Source: JABCPE02 sp963520725
Lineage (GTDB): Bacteria; Bacteroidota; Bacteroidia; Flavobacteriales; Weeksellaceae
Length of the DNA stretch: 9,203 nucleotides
Assembly: GCA_963520725.1 (NCBI GenBank)
Contig: CAUQSG010000063.1
Location: 1 to 9,203 of the forward strand
Direction: 5' to 3'
Numbering within the stretch: position 1 is the first letter of the stretch; each line of letters starts with the position of its first letter. The notes beneath the pieces are model-generated. The model made no database searches. It was not told the DNA's origin and saw only the letters and a program-made list of their open reading frames with translations. The translations under genes and the position numbers were made by a program. Shown in pieces: positions 1-6,154 of the stretch.

Positions 1-1877
1 GTATAGCCGCTGATGACACCTGGATTTTTTCTTTCTTTTAGGTACATTTGGAGGGCATCGTAGGCGATAGCAACTCCACCTAAATCCGCGATGTTTTCAC
101 CGCTGGTAAATACACCATTCACGAAACTTCCTTTCACAGGCTCGTATTTGCTGTACTGCTCAGCAAGTTGTTTTACTTTGATGTCAAAATTCTTACGGTC
201 TTGCTCTGTCCACCAGTTGTTGAGGTTTCCATCTCCATCGAAACGAGCTCCTCCGTCATCGAATCCGTGAGAAATCTCGTGTCCGATAACCGCTCCTATT
301 CCTCCGAAATTCACCGCTGGATCAGCTTTGAAATCAAAGAAAGGCGCTTGTAGAATAGCCGCTGGGAATACGATTTCGTTGTTCGTAGGGCTATAGTAGG
401 CGTTTACTGTTTGAGGCGGCATTCCCCATTTTTCTTTATCTACAGGTTTTCCTACTTTTTCTAGGCTTTTCTCGTAGCTCCATTCAGCTACATTTTTTAA
501 GTTAGAATAAAGCGAAGCTCCGTTTTTAGGCGATTCTACTACGAGTTTAGAGTAATCTTCCCATTTGTTCGGGTAGGCTACTTTTACAGAGAATTTGTGT
601 AACTTGTCTAGTGCTTTGGTTTTTGTTTCGCTGGACATCCATTCTAGTTCGCTGATGTGCTTGTGGTAAGCCTTTTTCAGGTAACCAATTAGGATTTCCA
701 TTTCTTGTTTAGCCTCTGGAGAGAAATATTTTTGTACATATAATTTTCCAAAAGCTTCACCAAGAACACTGTTAATTAGGCTAAGAGCTCTTTTGTCCAT
801 AGCTCTTTGCTCTTTCTGTCCTTGTAGATATTTGCTGTAAAAATCAAAGTTAATTTTATCCAATCTCTGGTCAAGGCTCGATGCGCTTCCAGAAAGAAGG
901 CGAAGTTTTAAATAATCTTTGATTAGAGCAATATTATTACTATTGATGAATTTATCAAGGTTTTCGTAATATTTCAGCTCGGATAGAATTACTTGGTCTG
1001 TGTTTACTCTTGCTTCTTTCAGGTAGTTAGCCAAATTTACATTTTTCACCAATTTAGAAAGTTCAGCCGTAGTTTTTGGATTGTATCGCTTGTTCGCATC
1101 TCTTCCTTCCTCATTGGTTAGGATAGTTTTTGCTAAACTCTTTTCAAAATCTACGATTTTCTGCGCTGTAGCATCAGCATTTTTGTAGCCTAAAATCTGC
1201 AACAGAGAAGCTACATATTTCTTGTATTCAGCGATGGTTTTAGTGTTCGCTTCATTTTCTTTTTGGTAATAATCTTTACCTAAACCTAAACGAGGCCCAC
1301 CAAGGTAAACAGCGTTCATCTTAGAGTTTTTCAGGTCTGTGTAAACGCTCCATCCATATAGCGGGTTGTCACCAGTTCTCACCGCTCCTATAAGGTAATT
1401 TTGAAGGTCTTTCAGGTTTCTGATAGAGTTTATCTCTTCTAAATCCTTTTCGATAGGTTTGATGCCGTCTGCGTTACGCTTGTCCATATCCATGTATGTA
1501 GCATACAAATCCTGAATCTGCTGTCCTTCAGTTCCTTTTTGGTAATTTTCAGAAAGGATGTTTTTTAGGATTTTTAGTGAATTTTCATCAGTTTTTTCTC
1601 TCAATTCTTGGAAAGAACCCCAAGTAGATTTGTCAGCAGGAATTATAGCAGTTTTCATCCATCCGCCATTTACATAGTTGTAAAAATCATCTTGCGGACG
1701 CACGGAAGTATCCATTAAATCAAGAGCAATCCCATGGTCATGCTGCTGGGCATGAGCGTGGTTTTCTTCTTTTTTTACTTCTACTGTTTTTGTTTCGGCT
1801 GTATTTTTCTGCGTGGAGCAGGAAGTAAGGAAATAAGCCCCTGCTAAAAGCGAAATGCCTAATGATGTAATTTTCAT
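1..1877 (-). CDS. M13-family zinc metallopeptidase lipoprotein (PepO/neprilysin-like), C-terminus cut by window edge
   Basis: Predicted envelope-anchored zinc endopeptidase that cleaves peptides. Translating from the ATG at 1877 gives 625 codons that stay open to the left edge. Family members are usually about 670-690 residues, so roughly 50 residues are missing. Seen in sequence: a lipoprotein signal with lipobox LTSC (Cys20); a linker with histidines at 40, 42, 46 and 48; an N-terminal start RPQDDFYNYVNGGWM near residue 57; the substrate-binding NAYYSPTNNEIVFPA stretch; the zinc motif HEISH (His533, Glu534, His537); and ENIADLGG with the third ligand Glu594 and Asp598. The 61-residue spacing from His533 to Glu594 is close to the 63 of neprilysin. 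The visible end, ISGY, is where family members enter their conserved C-terminal part with the catalytic histidine, which lies outside the window. The start lies 26 bp after lipA with no promoter seen, so co-transcription is likely. The substrate is unknown. The family call is secure. Confidence 0.95.
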   Translation of the reverse strand, partial: MKITSLGISLLAGAYFLTSCSTQKNTAETKTVEVKKEENHAHAQQHDHGIALDLMDTSVRPQDDFYNYVNGGWMKTAIIPADKSTWGSFQELREKTDENSLKILKNILSENYQKGTEGQQIQDLYATYMDMDKRNADGIKPIEKDLEEINSIRNLKDLQNYLIGAVRTGDNPLYGWSVYTDLKNSKMNAVYLGGPRLGLGKDYYQKENEANTKTIAEYKKYVASLLQILGYKNADATAQKIVDFEKSLAKTILTNEEGRDANKRYNPKTTAELSKLVKNVNLANYLKEARVNTDQVILSELKYYENLDKFINSNNIALIKDYLKLRLLSGSASSLDQRLDKINFDFYSKYLQGQKEQRAMDKRALSLINSVLGEAFGKLYVQKYFSPEAKQEMEILIGYLKKAYHKHISELEWMSSETKTKALDKLHKFSVKVAYPNKWEDYSKLVVESPKNGASLYSNLKNVAEWSYEKSLEKVGKPVDKEKWGMPPQTVNAYYSPTNNEIVFPAAILQAPFFDFKADPAVNFGGIGAVIGHEISHGFDDGGARFDGDGNLNNWWTEQDRKNFDIKVKQLAEQYSKYEPVKGSFVNGVFTSGENIADLGGVAIAYDALQMYLKERKNPGVISGY

Positions 1878-1903
1878 AATATAAAAGTTAAATTATTATT
1901 TAG

Positions 1904-2776
1904 TTATAAAATATGTCTTTCTGCCCTGTAAGAGCTTCTTGTAAGAGGCGAACTCTCTACATGCCTGAATCCCAGATTTTCCGCGAAAATTCTATACTCT
2001 TCGAATTCTTCCAATGGGATAAATCTTTTCACAGGTAGATGTTTTTTACTTGGTTGTAGATACTGCCCAATGGTGATTACATCCACATTAGCATTTTTGA
2101 TGTCTTCTATGGTTTGGAAAACTTCATCTCTTTCTTCGCCCAGCCCCAGCATGATTCCTGTTTTTGTTCTTCGCTGTCCTGAGTCTTTCAGGTATTTGAG
2201 GACATCTAGGCTTCTTTCATATTTAGCCTGAATTCTTACTTCTCGTGTCAGCCTTTTCACGGTTTCCATATTGTGCGAAATGACTTCTGGCGCCACTTCT
2301 ATCATTCTGTTAAGGTGTCTTGTAATACCTTGAAAATCAGGAATTAGGGTTTCTAGTGTTGTCTCGGGAGAAATTCTTCTCACAGCATTCACCGTTTCTG
2401 CCCATAGGATAGAGCCCATATCCTTCAAATCATCCCTGTCTACGGAGGTGATGACAGCGTGTTTTATTTTCATTAGTTTGATGGAGCGGGCTATTTTTTC
2501 TGGCTCTTCCCAGTTTACATCCAGTGGCTTCCCAGTCTTTACTCCACAAAAACCACACGAACGAGTGCATATATTCCCTAAAATCATAAAGGTAGCCGTT
2601 CCTTCGCCCCAGCAGTCTCCCATATTTGGGCAGGAACCGCTCTGGCAGATGGTGTTTAGCTTATATTTATCAACCAATGAGCGGAGTTCTCGGTAGTTTT
2701 TTCCCGTTGGGAGTTTTACCCTTATCCACTTGGGTTTATTGGTTATGGTGTTTGTCTCGGAAACCTCTTTGTTCAT
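1904..2776 (-). CDS. lipA: Lipoyl synthase, radical SAM [4Fe-4S] enzyme
   Basis: Inserts two sulfur atoms into the octanoyl chain carried on lipoyl domains of pyruvate and 2-oxoglutarate dehydrogenases and the glycine cleavage H protein, in the cytoplasm. At 290 residues it is full length for the family. All diagnostic cysteines are present: the auxiliary cluster CX4CX5C (Cys44, Cys49, Cys55 in CQSGSCPNMGDC) and the radical SAM cluster CX3CX2C (Cys70, Cys74, Cys77 in CTRSCGFC). The C-terminal RSSYR (residues 280-284) supplies the serine that ligates the auxiliary cluster. SVDRDDL at 111-117 and the HNMETV segment near 168 are also typical. The ATG at 2776 lies 6 bp after the sigma-factor stop, so the two genes are probably translated from one message. 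The octanoyltransferase gene lipB is not in the window. Confidence 0.98.
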   Translation of the reverse strand: MNKEVSETNTITNKPKWIRVKLPTGKNYRELRSLVDKYKLNTICQSGSCPNMGDCWGEGTATFMILGNICTRSCGFCGVKTGKPLDVNWEEPEKIARSIKLMKIKHAVITSVDRDDLKDMGSILWAETVNAVRRISPETTLETLIPDFQGITRHLNRMIEVAPEVISHNMETVKRLTREVRIQAKYERSLDVLKYLKDSGQRRTKTGIMLGLGEERDEVFQTIEDIKNANVDVITIGQYLQPSKKHLPVKRFIPLEEFEEYRIFAENLGFRHVESSPLTRSSYRAERHIL

Positions 2777-2782
2777 TGTTTT

Positions 2783-3364
2783 TTATTCGTTTTTTAATAA
2801 TTCGGCTAATATTTTTTTTGCTCTCATTATCCTCACTTTCGTATTTGCAACCGAAATATTCAGTGTTTCTGCAATTTCTTTTATGCTTTTTTCCTCAAAG
2901 AATCTCAGTTCTATGATTTTCCTATATTGGGTATCCATGGAAGCAATAGTGCTGATGATATGCTGCTGCTGCTGTTTAGAAATCAATAATTCCTCTGGAG
3001 ATTTTTCAAATTCATTTTTAACATCTTTAAAATCATCCGTAAAGACTTCTTCTCTTGATTTTTTTCGCCAATAGTCTATCACTGAATTTTGTGCAATGGT
3101 TAAAATCCAAGTTTTAAACTGAAAATTCTCATCATAAAGGTTCAGTTTAGTTAATATCTTCGCAAAAACAGCCACAGTAAGCTCATCTGCGATGGTTCTG
3201 TCCTGCACTTTTTTCAATACGAAACTGAAAACATCATCCCAAAAATAGTTAATTAGCTTGGTCTGTGCTTTTTGGCTCCCGCTTTGGATTTGAGTAATGG
3301 TATCAACTAATTCTTTATCCTTCAAAAAAACATATTTGAGACAAATATAATAAAAAGATTGCAT
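2783..3364 (-). CDS. RNA polymerase sigma-70 family (ECF-like) sigma factor
   Basis: Sigma factor made of regions 2 and 4 only, directing core RNA polymerase to a set of promoters. Region 2 spans about residues 30-102 and ends in FKTWILTIAQNSVIDYWRKK, the typical region 2.3/2.4 block. Region 4 spans about 132-188 with a helix-turn-helix in SIKEIAETLNISVANTKVR and the trailing RAKKIL. Between them is an acidic linker with a short poly-glutamine run (131-134) encoded by a CTG/CAG repeat. The 193-residue length assumes the ATG at 3364. The first 13 residues look uncharged and non-conserved, and a TATATTTG box overlaps them at 3342-3349, so the TTG at 3325-3323 (start LKDKELVDTI) is a plausible real start. 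No anti-sigma gene is adjacent; lipA and the M13 peptidase follow. The regulon cannot be told from sequence. Confidence 0.93.
   Translation of the reverse strand: MQSFYYICLKYVFLKDKELVDTITQIQSGSQKAQTKLINYFWDDVFSFVLKKVQDRTIADELTVAVFAKILTKLNLYDENFQFKTWILTIAQNSVIDYWRKKSREEVFTDDFKDVKNEFEKSPEELLISKQQQQHIISTIASMDTQYRKIIELRFFEEKSIKEIAETLNISVANTKVRIMRAKKILAELLKNE
3342..3349 (-). promoter_or_regulatory. Possible -7 element of the sigma factor-lipA-peptidase transcript
   Basis: The minus strand reads TATATTTG, a match to the Bacteroidota -7 consensus TAnnTTTG. No TTTG sits at the expected 19-21 bp upstream distance, so only half of the promoter is supported. It lies inside the longest reading frame of the sigma factor, so if real it would force a start downstream of codon 9. 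Confidence 0.35.
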
Positions 3365-3482
3365 TTTTAATGATTTTTGGCTTGTATTGTAATAAAAATG
3401 ATAATTTTCAATTTTAAGTCATAATATAATTGTTGATTAACAGTATTTTATAAATTTTTTGAAATAAAAATGCGGATTTTGT

Positions 3483-3513
3483 TTTGCTGTTCTACGATTT
3501 TTATTTATATTTG
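3483..3513 (+). promoter_or_regulatory. Bacteroidota-type promoter of the CAU tRNA
   Basis: TTTG at 3483-3486, a 19-bp spacer and TATATTTG at 3506-3513 match the -33/-7 consensus of the Bacteroidota housekeeping sigma factor exactly. Transcription would start near 3519, about 25 bases before the mature tRNA 5' end at 3544, leaving a short leader for RNase P to remove. Confidence 0.8.
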
Positions 3514-3543
3514 CAAACCAATTGTTAAGGATAATATCCTTTT

Positions 3544-3617
3544 GGCCCTATAACTCAGTTGGTTAGAGTAGCTGACTCATAATCAGCAAGTCCTTGGTTC
3601 GAGCCCAAGTGGGGCCA
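3544..3617 (+). tRNA. tRNA with CAU anticodon, probably tRNA-Ile2 (lysidine-modified) rather than elongator tRNA-Met
   Basis: A full cloverleaf can be folded: acceptor stem GGCCCTA/TGGGGCC with one T-G wobble, D stem ACTC/GAGT, anticodon stem GCTGA/TCAGC around loop CTCATAA (anticodon CAT at 3578-3580), and T stem CTTGG/CCAAG with loop TTCGAGC. The discriminator is A and no CCA is encoded. It lacks the unpaired first base of initiator tRNA. The acceptor pairs C4-G69 and C5-G68 resemble E. coli tRNA-Ile2, where they help TilS convert C34 to lysidine so that AUA is read. Elongator tRNA-Met in E. coli lacks those pairs. That it is a tRNA is certain; Ile over Met is an inference. Confidence 0.95.
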
Positions 3618-3625
3618 CATTTTAT

Positions 3626-3666
3626 AAAACACTTTCAAATTTTCTTTGAAAGTGTTTTTTGTTTTT
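3626..3666 (+). terminator. Intrinsic terminator after the CAU tRNA
   Basis: A perfect 14-bp inverted repeat (3626-3639 with 3645-3658, core ACACTTTCAAA/TTTGAAAGTGT) around a 5-base loop TTTTC is followed by a T-rich tail. It starts nine bases after the tRNA 3' end and separates this transcript from the small membrane protein gene. Confidence 0.85.
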
Positions 3667-3694
3667 GATATTTTATTGAATATAAAGTAATTTG
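3664..3694 (+). promoter_or_regulatory. Weak candidate promoter for the small membrane protein gene
   Basis: TTTG at 3664-3667, a 20-bp spacer and TAATTTG at 3688-3694 resemble the Bacteroidota promoter, but the -7 box is one base short of TAnnTTTG. It lies 29 bp before the ATG at 3724 and overlaps the T-rich tail of the tRNA terminator. Confidence 0.35.
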
Positions 3695-3723
3695 TTTTAT
3701 AAATAATACCTTAATTTAGAAGT

Positions 3724-4083
3724 ATGAAAAACATACAATCTTTATTATTGATGCTTCTCATCTTTCTTTTTATAGGAGGAGTGAATGCAGTTTTGGGACT
3801 TTTGTTTTTTTCTTATGCACTAATTTCTGAGTTTTGGTTTGTGATTTTATATAGTCTTTCTATCCCTATTTTGGGAATGCTTTTTAGTAAAATCAAATTT
3901 TCAAATATTATTTATAGGTTGGGTGGATTGAGTTTAATAGTTGGTTTTTTAGGATTGTTGGGAGTAGTGTTTTACTCAATTTTTGTTGAAAAAATAGATG
4001 AGAAAGTTCTTTATCTATTTATGAGTATAACTAGTATGGGAATGATTATCACTTATCCTTTTTTACAAGTGAAAAGGAATTGA
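3724..4083 (+). CDS. Small four-helix integral membrane protein of unknown function
   Basis: I do not recognise the family. The 119-residue product is almost wholly hydrophobic, with likely membrane segments near residues 6-31, 36-54, 66-88 and 95-113. Short charged joints fall between them (SKIKFSN at 55-61, EKIDEK at 89-94) and the tail is basic (KRN). There are no cysteines or histidines and no obvious catalytic or transport motif. GC content is visibly lower than in the flanking DJ-1 gene, as expected partly from its phenylalanine- and leucine-rich composition. It stands alone between a tRNA terminator and a convergent gene, and its stop codon lies five bases before the left arm of the inverted-repeat element. 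Coding potential is supported by the uninterrupted hydrophobic pattern with sensible loops. Confidence 0.75.
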   Translation: MKNIQSLLLMLLIFLFIGGVNAVLGLLFFSYALISEFWFVILYSLSIPILGMLFSKIKFSNIIYRLGGLSLIVGFLGLLGVVFYSIFVEKIDEKVLYLFMSITSMGMIITYPFLQVKRN

Positions 4084-4087
4084 ATAA

Positions 4088-4234
4088 CATGAGTTCGACT
4101 TAAACTACAGCTTTTTCCTTATCAATAATTCTCCTGTAAGTTAATAGAAGTTTTTTTGTCAAAAAATAAGCAAAAGCCCTGATTATCGTTTTTTTTACAA
4201 GAAAAAAAGTTGCTTTTCTTATATCGAACTCATG
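4088..4234. mobile_element. Candidate miniature inverted-repeat element or decayed IS remnant
   Basis: CATGAGTTCGA at 4088-4098 is matched by its exact reverse complement TCGAACTCATG at 4224-4234. Continuing inwards, 14 of the first 16 bases match between the two ends. The 147-bp segment has no reading frame of note. If the outer CATG is taken as a 4-bp target duplication, the repeat shrinks to AGTTCGA; CATG is its own reverse complement, so the two readings cannot be separated. A weaker internal pair, ATAAGCAAAAGC near 4167 and GCTTTTCTTAT near 4212, could fold a secondary hairpin. The segment sits between two convergent stop codons. Alternatives are a loose bidirectional transcription stop or chance pairing. 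Confidence 0.45.
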
Positions 4235-4239
4235 CTAAA

Positions 4240-4851
4240 TTAGTAATTTTGTATTGCTTTGAGAAAACCTTCAGTGTGTAGGGTATAGAAAAACTGTATG
4301 TTCTCTTCAGGAATATCGCCTAAAGCACGCAGTACGCTTACAGCAAAATGTAATGCACTATCACCCTTGGCGGTTACTACCTCGTTATCACTCACGGCTT
4401 CAGTGGTAGTAAGGATGAAATTCTCTCCATTGGTATAAAGCAGAGCATCTTTTATCTCATCAAAATCATTGTTAGTGTGTTTCACATCGTTTAGTAAACC
4501 ATTCACAGCGCAAAAATATGCACTATCACAAATAGCTCCCAATACTTTGCCATTAGCTTTTATCTTTTGGGCAAGGGTTAGCAGCTGAGAGGTTTGTTCC
4601 TGAGAAAGATTGCGCCAAGAACCTTCTGCTCCAATGAACACAAGAGCCGAAATATCCTCTGGAATTTCCCAAATACTAAGGTCGGGTAAGGCTTTGAGAT
4701 TGCCAATAGAGGTTTTCACTTCTTTATCGGTTGAAGCATATAAAACAGTGTATTGTGCTGTACCTAATTGTTCCTCGCCAAGGGCAGCAGAAAGATAAGC
4801 TAGTTCCCAATTGGCAAACTTGTCTAAAATGATGAATACTACTTTTTTCAT
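4240..4851 (-). CDS. DJ-1/PfpI-family protein (class I glutamine amidotransferase-like fold)
   Basis: Cytoplasmic protein of the DJ-1/PfpI superfamily, whose members include proteases, chaperones and glyoxalase- or hydratase-like enzymes. The 203 residues cover a single domain. Seen in sequence: a first beta strand KKVVFIILDKF, an acidic Glu16 in NWELA, the nucleophile elbow GAICDSA with Cys108, and KHTNN with His125. The spacing Glu16-Cys108-His125 parallels Glu18-Cys106-His126 of human DJ-1. The NGLLNDVKHTNN stretch resembles the subgroup containing Bacillus YoaZ, which I recall as having no firmly assigned reaction. No signal peptide is present. GC content (about 42-45% in sampled rows) is above that of most neighbours, which with the adjacent repeat element may hint at transfer. 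No clear promoter is visible between it and the tRNA terminator upstream. Confidence 0.92.
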   Translation of the reverse strand: MKKVVFIILDKFANWELAYLSAALGEEQLGTAQYTVLYASTDKEVKTSIGNLKALPDLSIWEIPEDISALVFIGAEGSWRNLSQEQTSQLLTLAQKIKANGKVLGAICDSAYFCAVNGLLNDVKHTNNDFDEIKDALLYTNGENFILTTTEAVSDNEVVTAKGDSALHFAVSVLRALGDIPEENIQFFYTLHTEGFLKAIQNY

Positions 4852-4897
4852 TGCAATAATTTAATGGCTAAATTTTTAGTTCGTTTTATCTTTTATT

Positions 4898-4938
4898 AAA
4901 AAACCCATAAAAACATTTAAAATAAATGCTTTATGGGC
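4898..4938 (-). terminator. Intrinsic terminator of tRNA-Arg
   Basis: CCCATAAA at 4904-4911 pairs with TTTATGGG at 4930-4937, and the stem extends inwards through ATTT/AAAT after a small internal mismatch. On the minus strand the hairpin is followed by TTTTTTAAT. It lies directly after the tRNA 3' end and before the DJ-1 start. Confidence 0.7.
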
Positions 4939-4940
4939 TA

Positions 4941-5017
4941 TGGTGAACGCGGAAGGAGTCGAACCCTCAACCTCCAGAGCCGTAATCTGGCGCTCTATCC
5001 AATTGAGCTACGCGTCC
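4941..5017 (-). tRNA. tRNA-Arg (anticodon ACG)
   Basis: Read on the minus strand, the cloverleaf is complete: acceptor GGACGCG/CGCGTTC with one G-T wobble, D stem GCTC/GAGC, anticodon stem CCAGA/TCTGG around loop TTACGGC, and a T stem GAGGG/CCTTC containing a wobble pair. The anticodon ACG (4981-4983) would be deaminated to ICG by TadA to read CGU, CGC and CGA. The discriminator A is followed by an encoded CCA (4941-4943), unlike the CAU tRNA in this window, where CCA must be added by nucleotidyltransferase. The gene is single, with its own terminator and -7 box. Confidence 0.96.
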
Positions 5018-5032
5018 TGAATTTTAGTTTTG

Positions 5033-5040
5033 CAAATATA
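5033..5040 (-). promoter_or_regulatory. -7 promoter element of tRNA-Arg
   Basis: The minus strand reads TATATTTG, identical to the -7 box of the CAU tRNA promoter, ending 15 bases before the tRNA 5' end. The -33 region lacks a clear TTTG at 19-21 bp, so the upstream half is degenerate. The element sits in a 47-bp spacer shared with the divergent substrate-binding protein gene. Confidence 0.6.
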
Positions 5041-5064
5041 ATACTTTTTTGCTTTCTTTGAACT

Positions 5065-6114
5065 ATGAAATGGAAAAAAATATTATACATCACCAGTTTT
5101 TTTGTGGTGTTGTCGTGTAAGAAATCTGATAACCAATCAGTTAAATCTTGGGAAGTGATTTCTGAAAATGTTCAATATAGCGAGCAAAATGACAAATTTT
5201 TATTGAAATCTAGAAAATTTGAGTATTCTTTTGAAAAAAAAGAACTGCCTTTTTCCAAAGTGGTTTTGCTTAATAACAGCCTTTTGGGATATTTTATAGA
5301 ACTTGGGCAGGAAGAAAAAATAGTAGGAATTTCGGGAGTGCAGTATGTTTATTCCAATGAAATTCAACAACTTGTAGAAAAAAATAAAATTCAGAATGTA
5401 GGTTCTGACCAAAAGTATGATATTGAAAAAATTCTTGAACTGAAACCAGATGTGATTTTCACAAATTACATAGAAACTTTCGAAAATACATATAAAATCC
5501 TGCAAGATAATGGGATAAAAATCATTTTTTTAGATGAATATTTGGAGGAAACACCATTAGACAAAGCGGCTTATTTAAAGCTGTTTGGGAAGCTTTTAGG
5601 CGAAGAAAAACGAGCAGAAGAAATTTATACCAAAATCAAAAATGATTATGAAAATATAAAACAAAAAGCCCAGAAATCACCTAATAAACCGAAAGTTTTG
5701 GCTAATGAAATGTATGGAAACCACTGGTATATCGCTGGAGGAAAAACTTTTTCGGCTAATTATCTGAAAGATGCAGGAGCGGACTATATTTTTAAGGAAA
5801 ATCAGGATAAAAAATCTGTGCCGATTAGTTTTGAAGAAGTTTTTGTGAAGTCCAAAAATGCTGAATTTTGGGTAAACGCGGGCAATTATAGAACGAAAAA
5901 AGAACTTTTGGCTATGAATGCTGTTTATGAGAAACTGGATGTCTATCAGAAAGGGAAAATTTTTGGGATGAATAAAAGAAAGAGGGGAATGGCAAATGAT
6001 ATTTTTGAGAATGGAGCTGTTCGTGCAGATTTGGTTTTAAGGGATTATGTGAAGATTTTTCACCCAGAAATTTTGCCAAAAGATACCTTAGTCTACATGC
6101 AGGAATTAAAATAA
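5065..6114 (+). CDS. ABC importer substrate-binding lipoprotein, class III (cobalamin or iron-chelate type)
   Basis: Periplasmic binding protein that would hand a chelated cofactor to an inner-membrane BtuCD/FecCD-type importer. Residues 1-17 form a signal with lipobox VLSC and lipidation at Cys18, followed by KKSDN. The Peripla_BP_2 (BtuF/FepB) fold starts near residue 64 with SKVVLLNNS and EKIVGISG. The hallmark ILELKPDVIFTN lies at 123-134, the long linking helix at about 168-203, and the second lobe at about 209-335 ends in RADLVLRDYVKIFHPEILP, common in Bacteroidota members. At 349 residues it is complete. Lobe prediction does not reveal the ligand: vitamin B12, siderophore and haem are all possible. 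No permease or ATPase gene is adjacent in the window, so it may be an orphan binding protein served by a transporter elsewhere. The next gene follows after 40 bp. Confidence 0.9.
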   Translation: MKWKKILYITSFFVVLSCKKSDNQSVKSWEVISENVQYSEQNDKFLLKSRKFEYSFEKKELPFSKVVLLNNSLLGYFIELGQEEKIVGISGVQYVYSNEIQQLVEKNKIQNVGSDQKYDIEKILELKPDVIFTNYIETFENTYKILQDNGIKIIFLDEYLEETPLDKAAYLKLFGKLLGEEKRAEEIYTKIKNDYENIKQKAQKSPNKPKVLANEMYGNHWYIAGGKTFSANYLKDAGADYIFKENQDKKSVPISFEEVFVKSKNAEFWVNAGNYRTKKELLAMNAVYEKLDVYQKGKIFGMNKRKRGMANDIFENGAVRADLVLRDYVKIFHPEILPKDTLVYMQELK

Positions 6115-6154
6115 AAGAATAATCACCAGCGTTTGAAATGTATATAAAATTAAG

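Noticed and set aside
168..353. 61-codon plus-strand frame inside the M13 peptidase gene
   Set aside because: It lies antisense to the segment coding for the HEISH zinc motif, which is clearly the real gene; the frame shows no recognisable features.
2961..2974. Short CTG tandem repeat in the sigma-factor gene
   Set aside because: About four units only, encoding a Gln run in the linker between regions 2 and 4; too short to argue for phase variation, and no frame change would be neutral.
2448..3074. Three overlapping plus-strand frames antisense to lipA and the sigma factor
   Set aside because: All are complementary to well-supported genes, and their hydrophobic look follows from antisense reading of charged, AT-rich codons.
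3365..3482. AT-rich region between the sigma factor and the CAU tRNA searched for a riboswitch or small gene
   Set aside because: Apart from the tRNA promoter, no conserved fold or open frame with a plausible start could be supported.
3724..4851. Small membrane protein plus DJ-1-family protein as a toxin-antitoxin or defence pair
   Set aside because: The genes are convergent, not co-directional, are separated by an inverted-repeat element, and neither shows toxin, antitoxin or defence motifs.
5200..5505. Minus-strand frame of 101 codons within the substrate-binding protein gene
   Set aside because: It is the antisense of a complete Peripla_BP_2 protein; its Phe-rich runs mirror Lys/Glu codons.
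5065..6114. Assigning the binding protein specifically to vitamin B12 (btuF)
   Set aside because: Fold motifs are shared by cobalamin, siderophore and haem binding proteins, and no permease, ATPase or TonB-dependent receptor is adjacent to decide.
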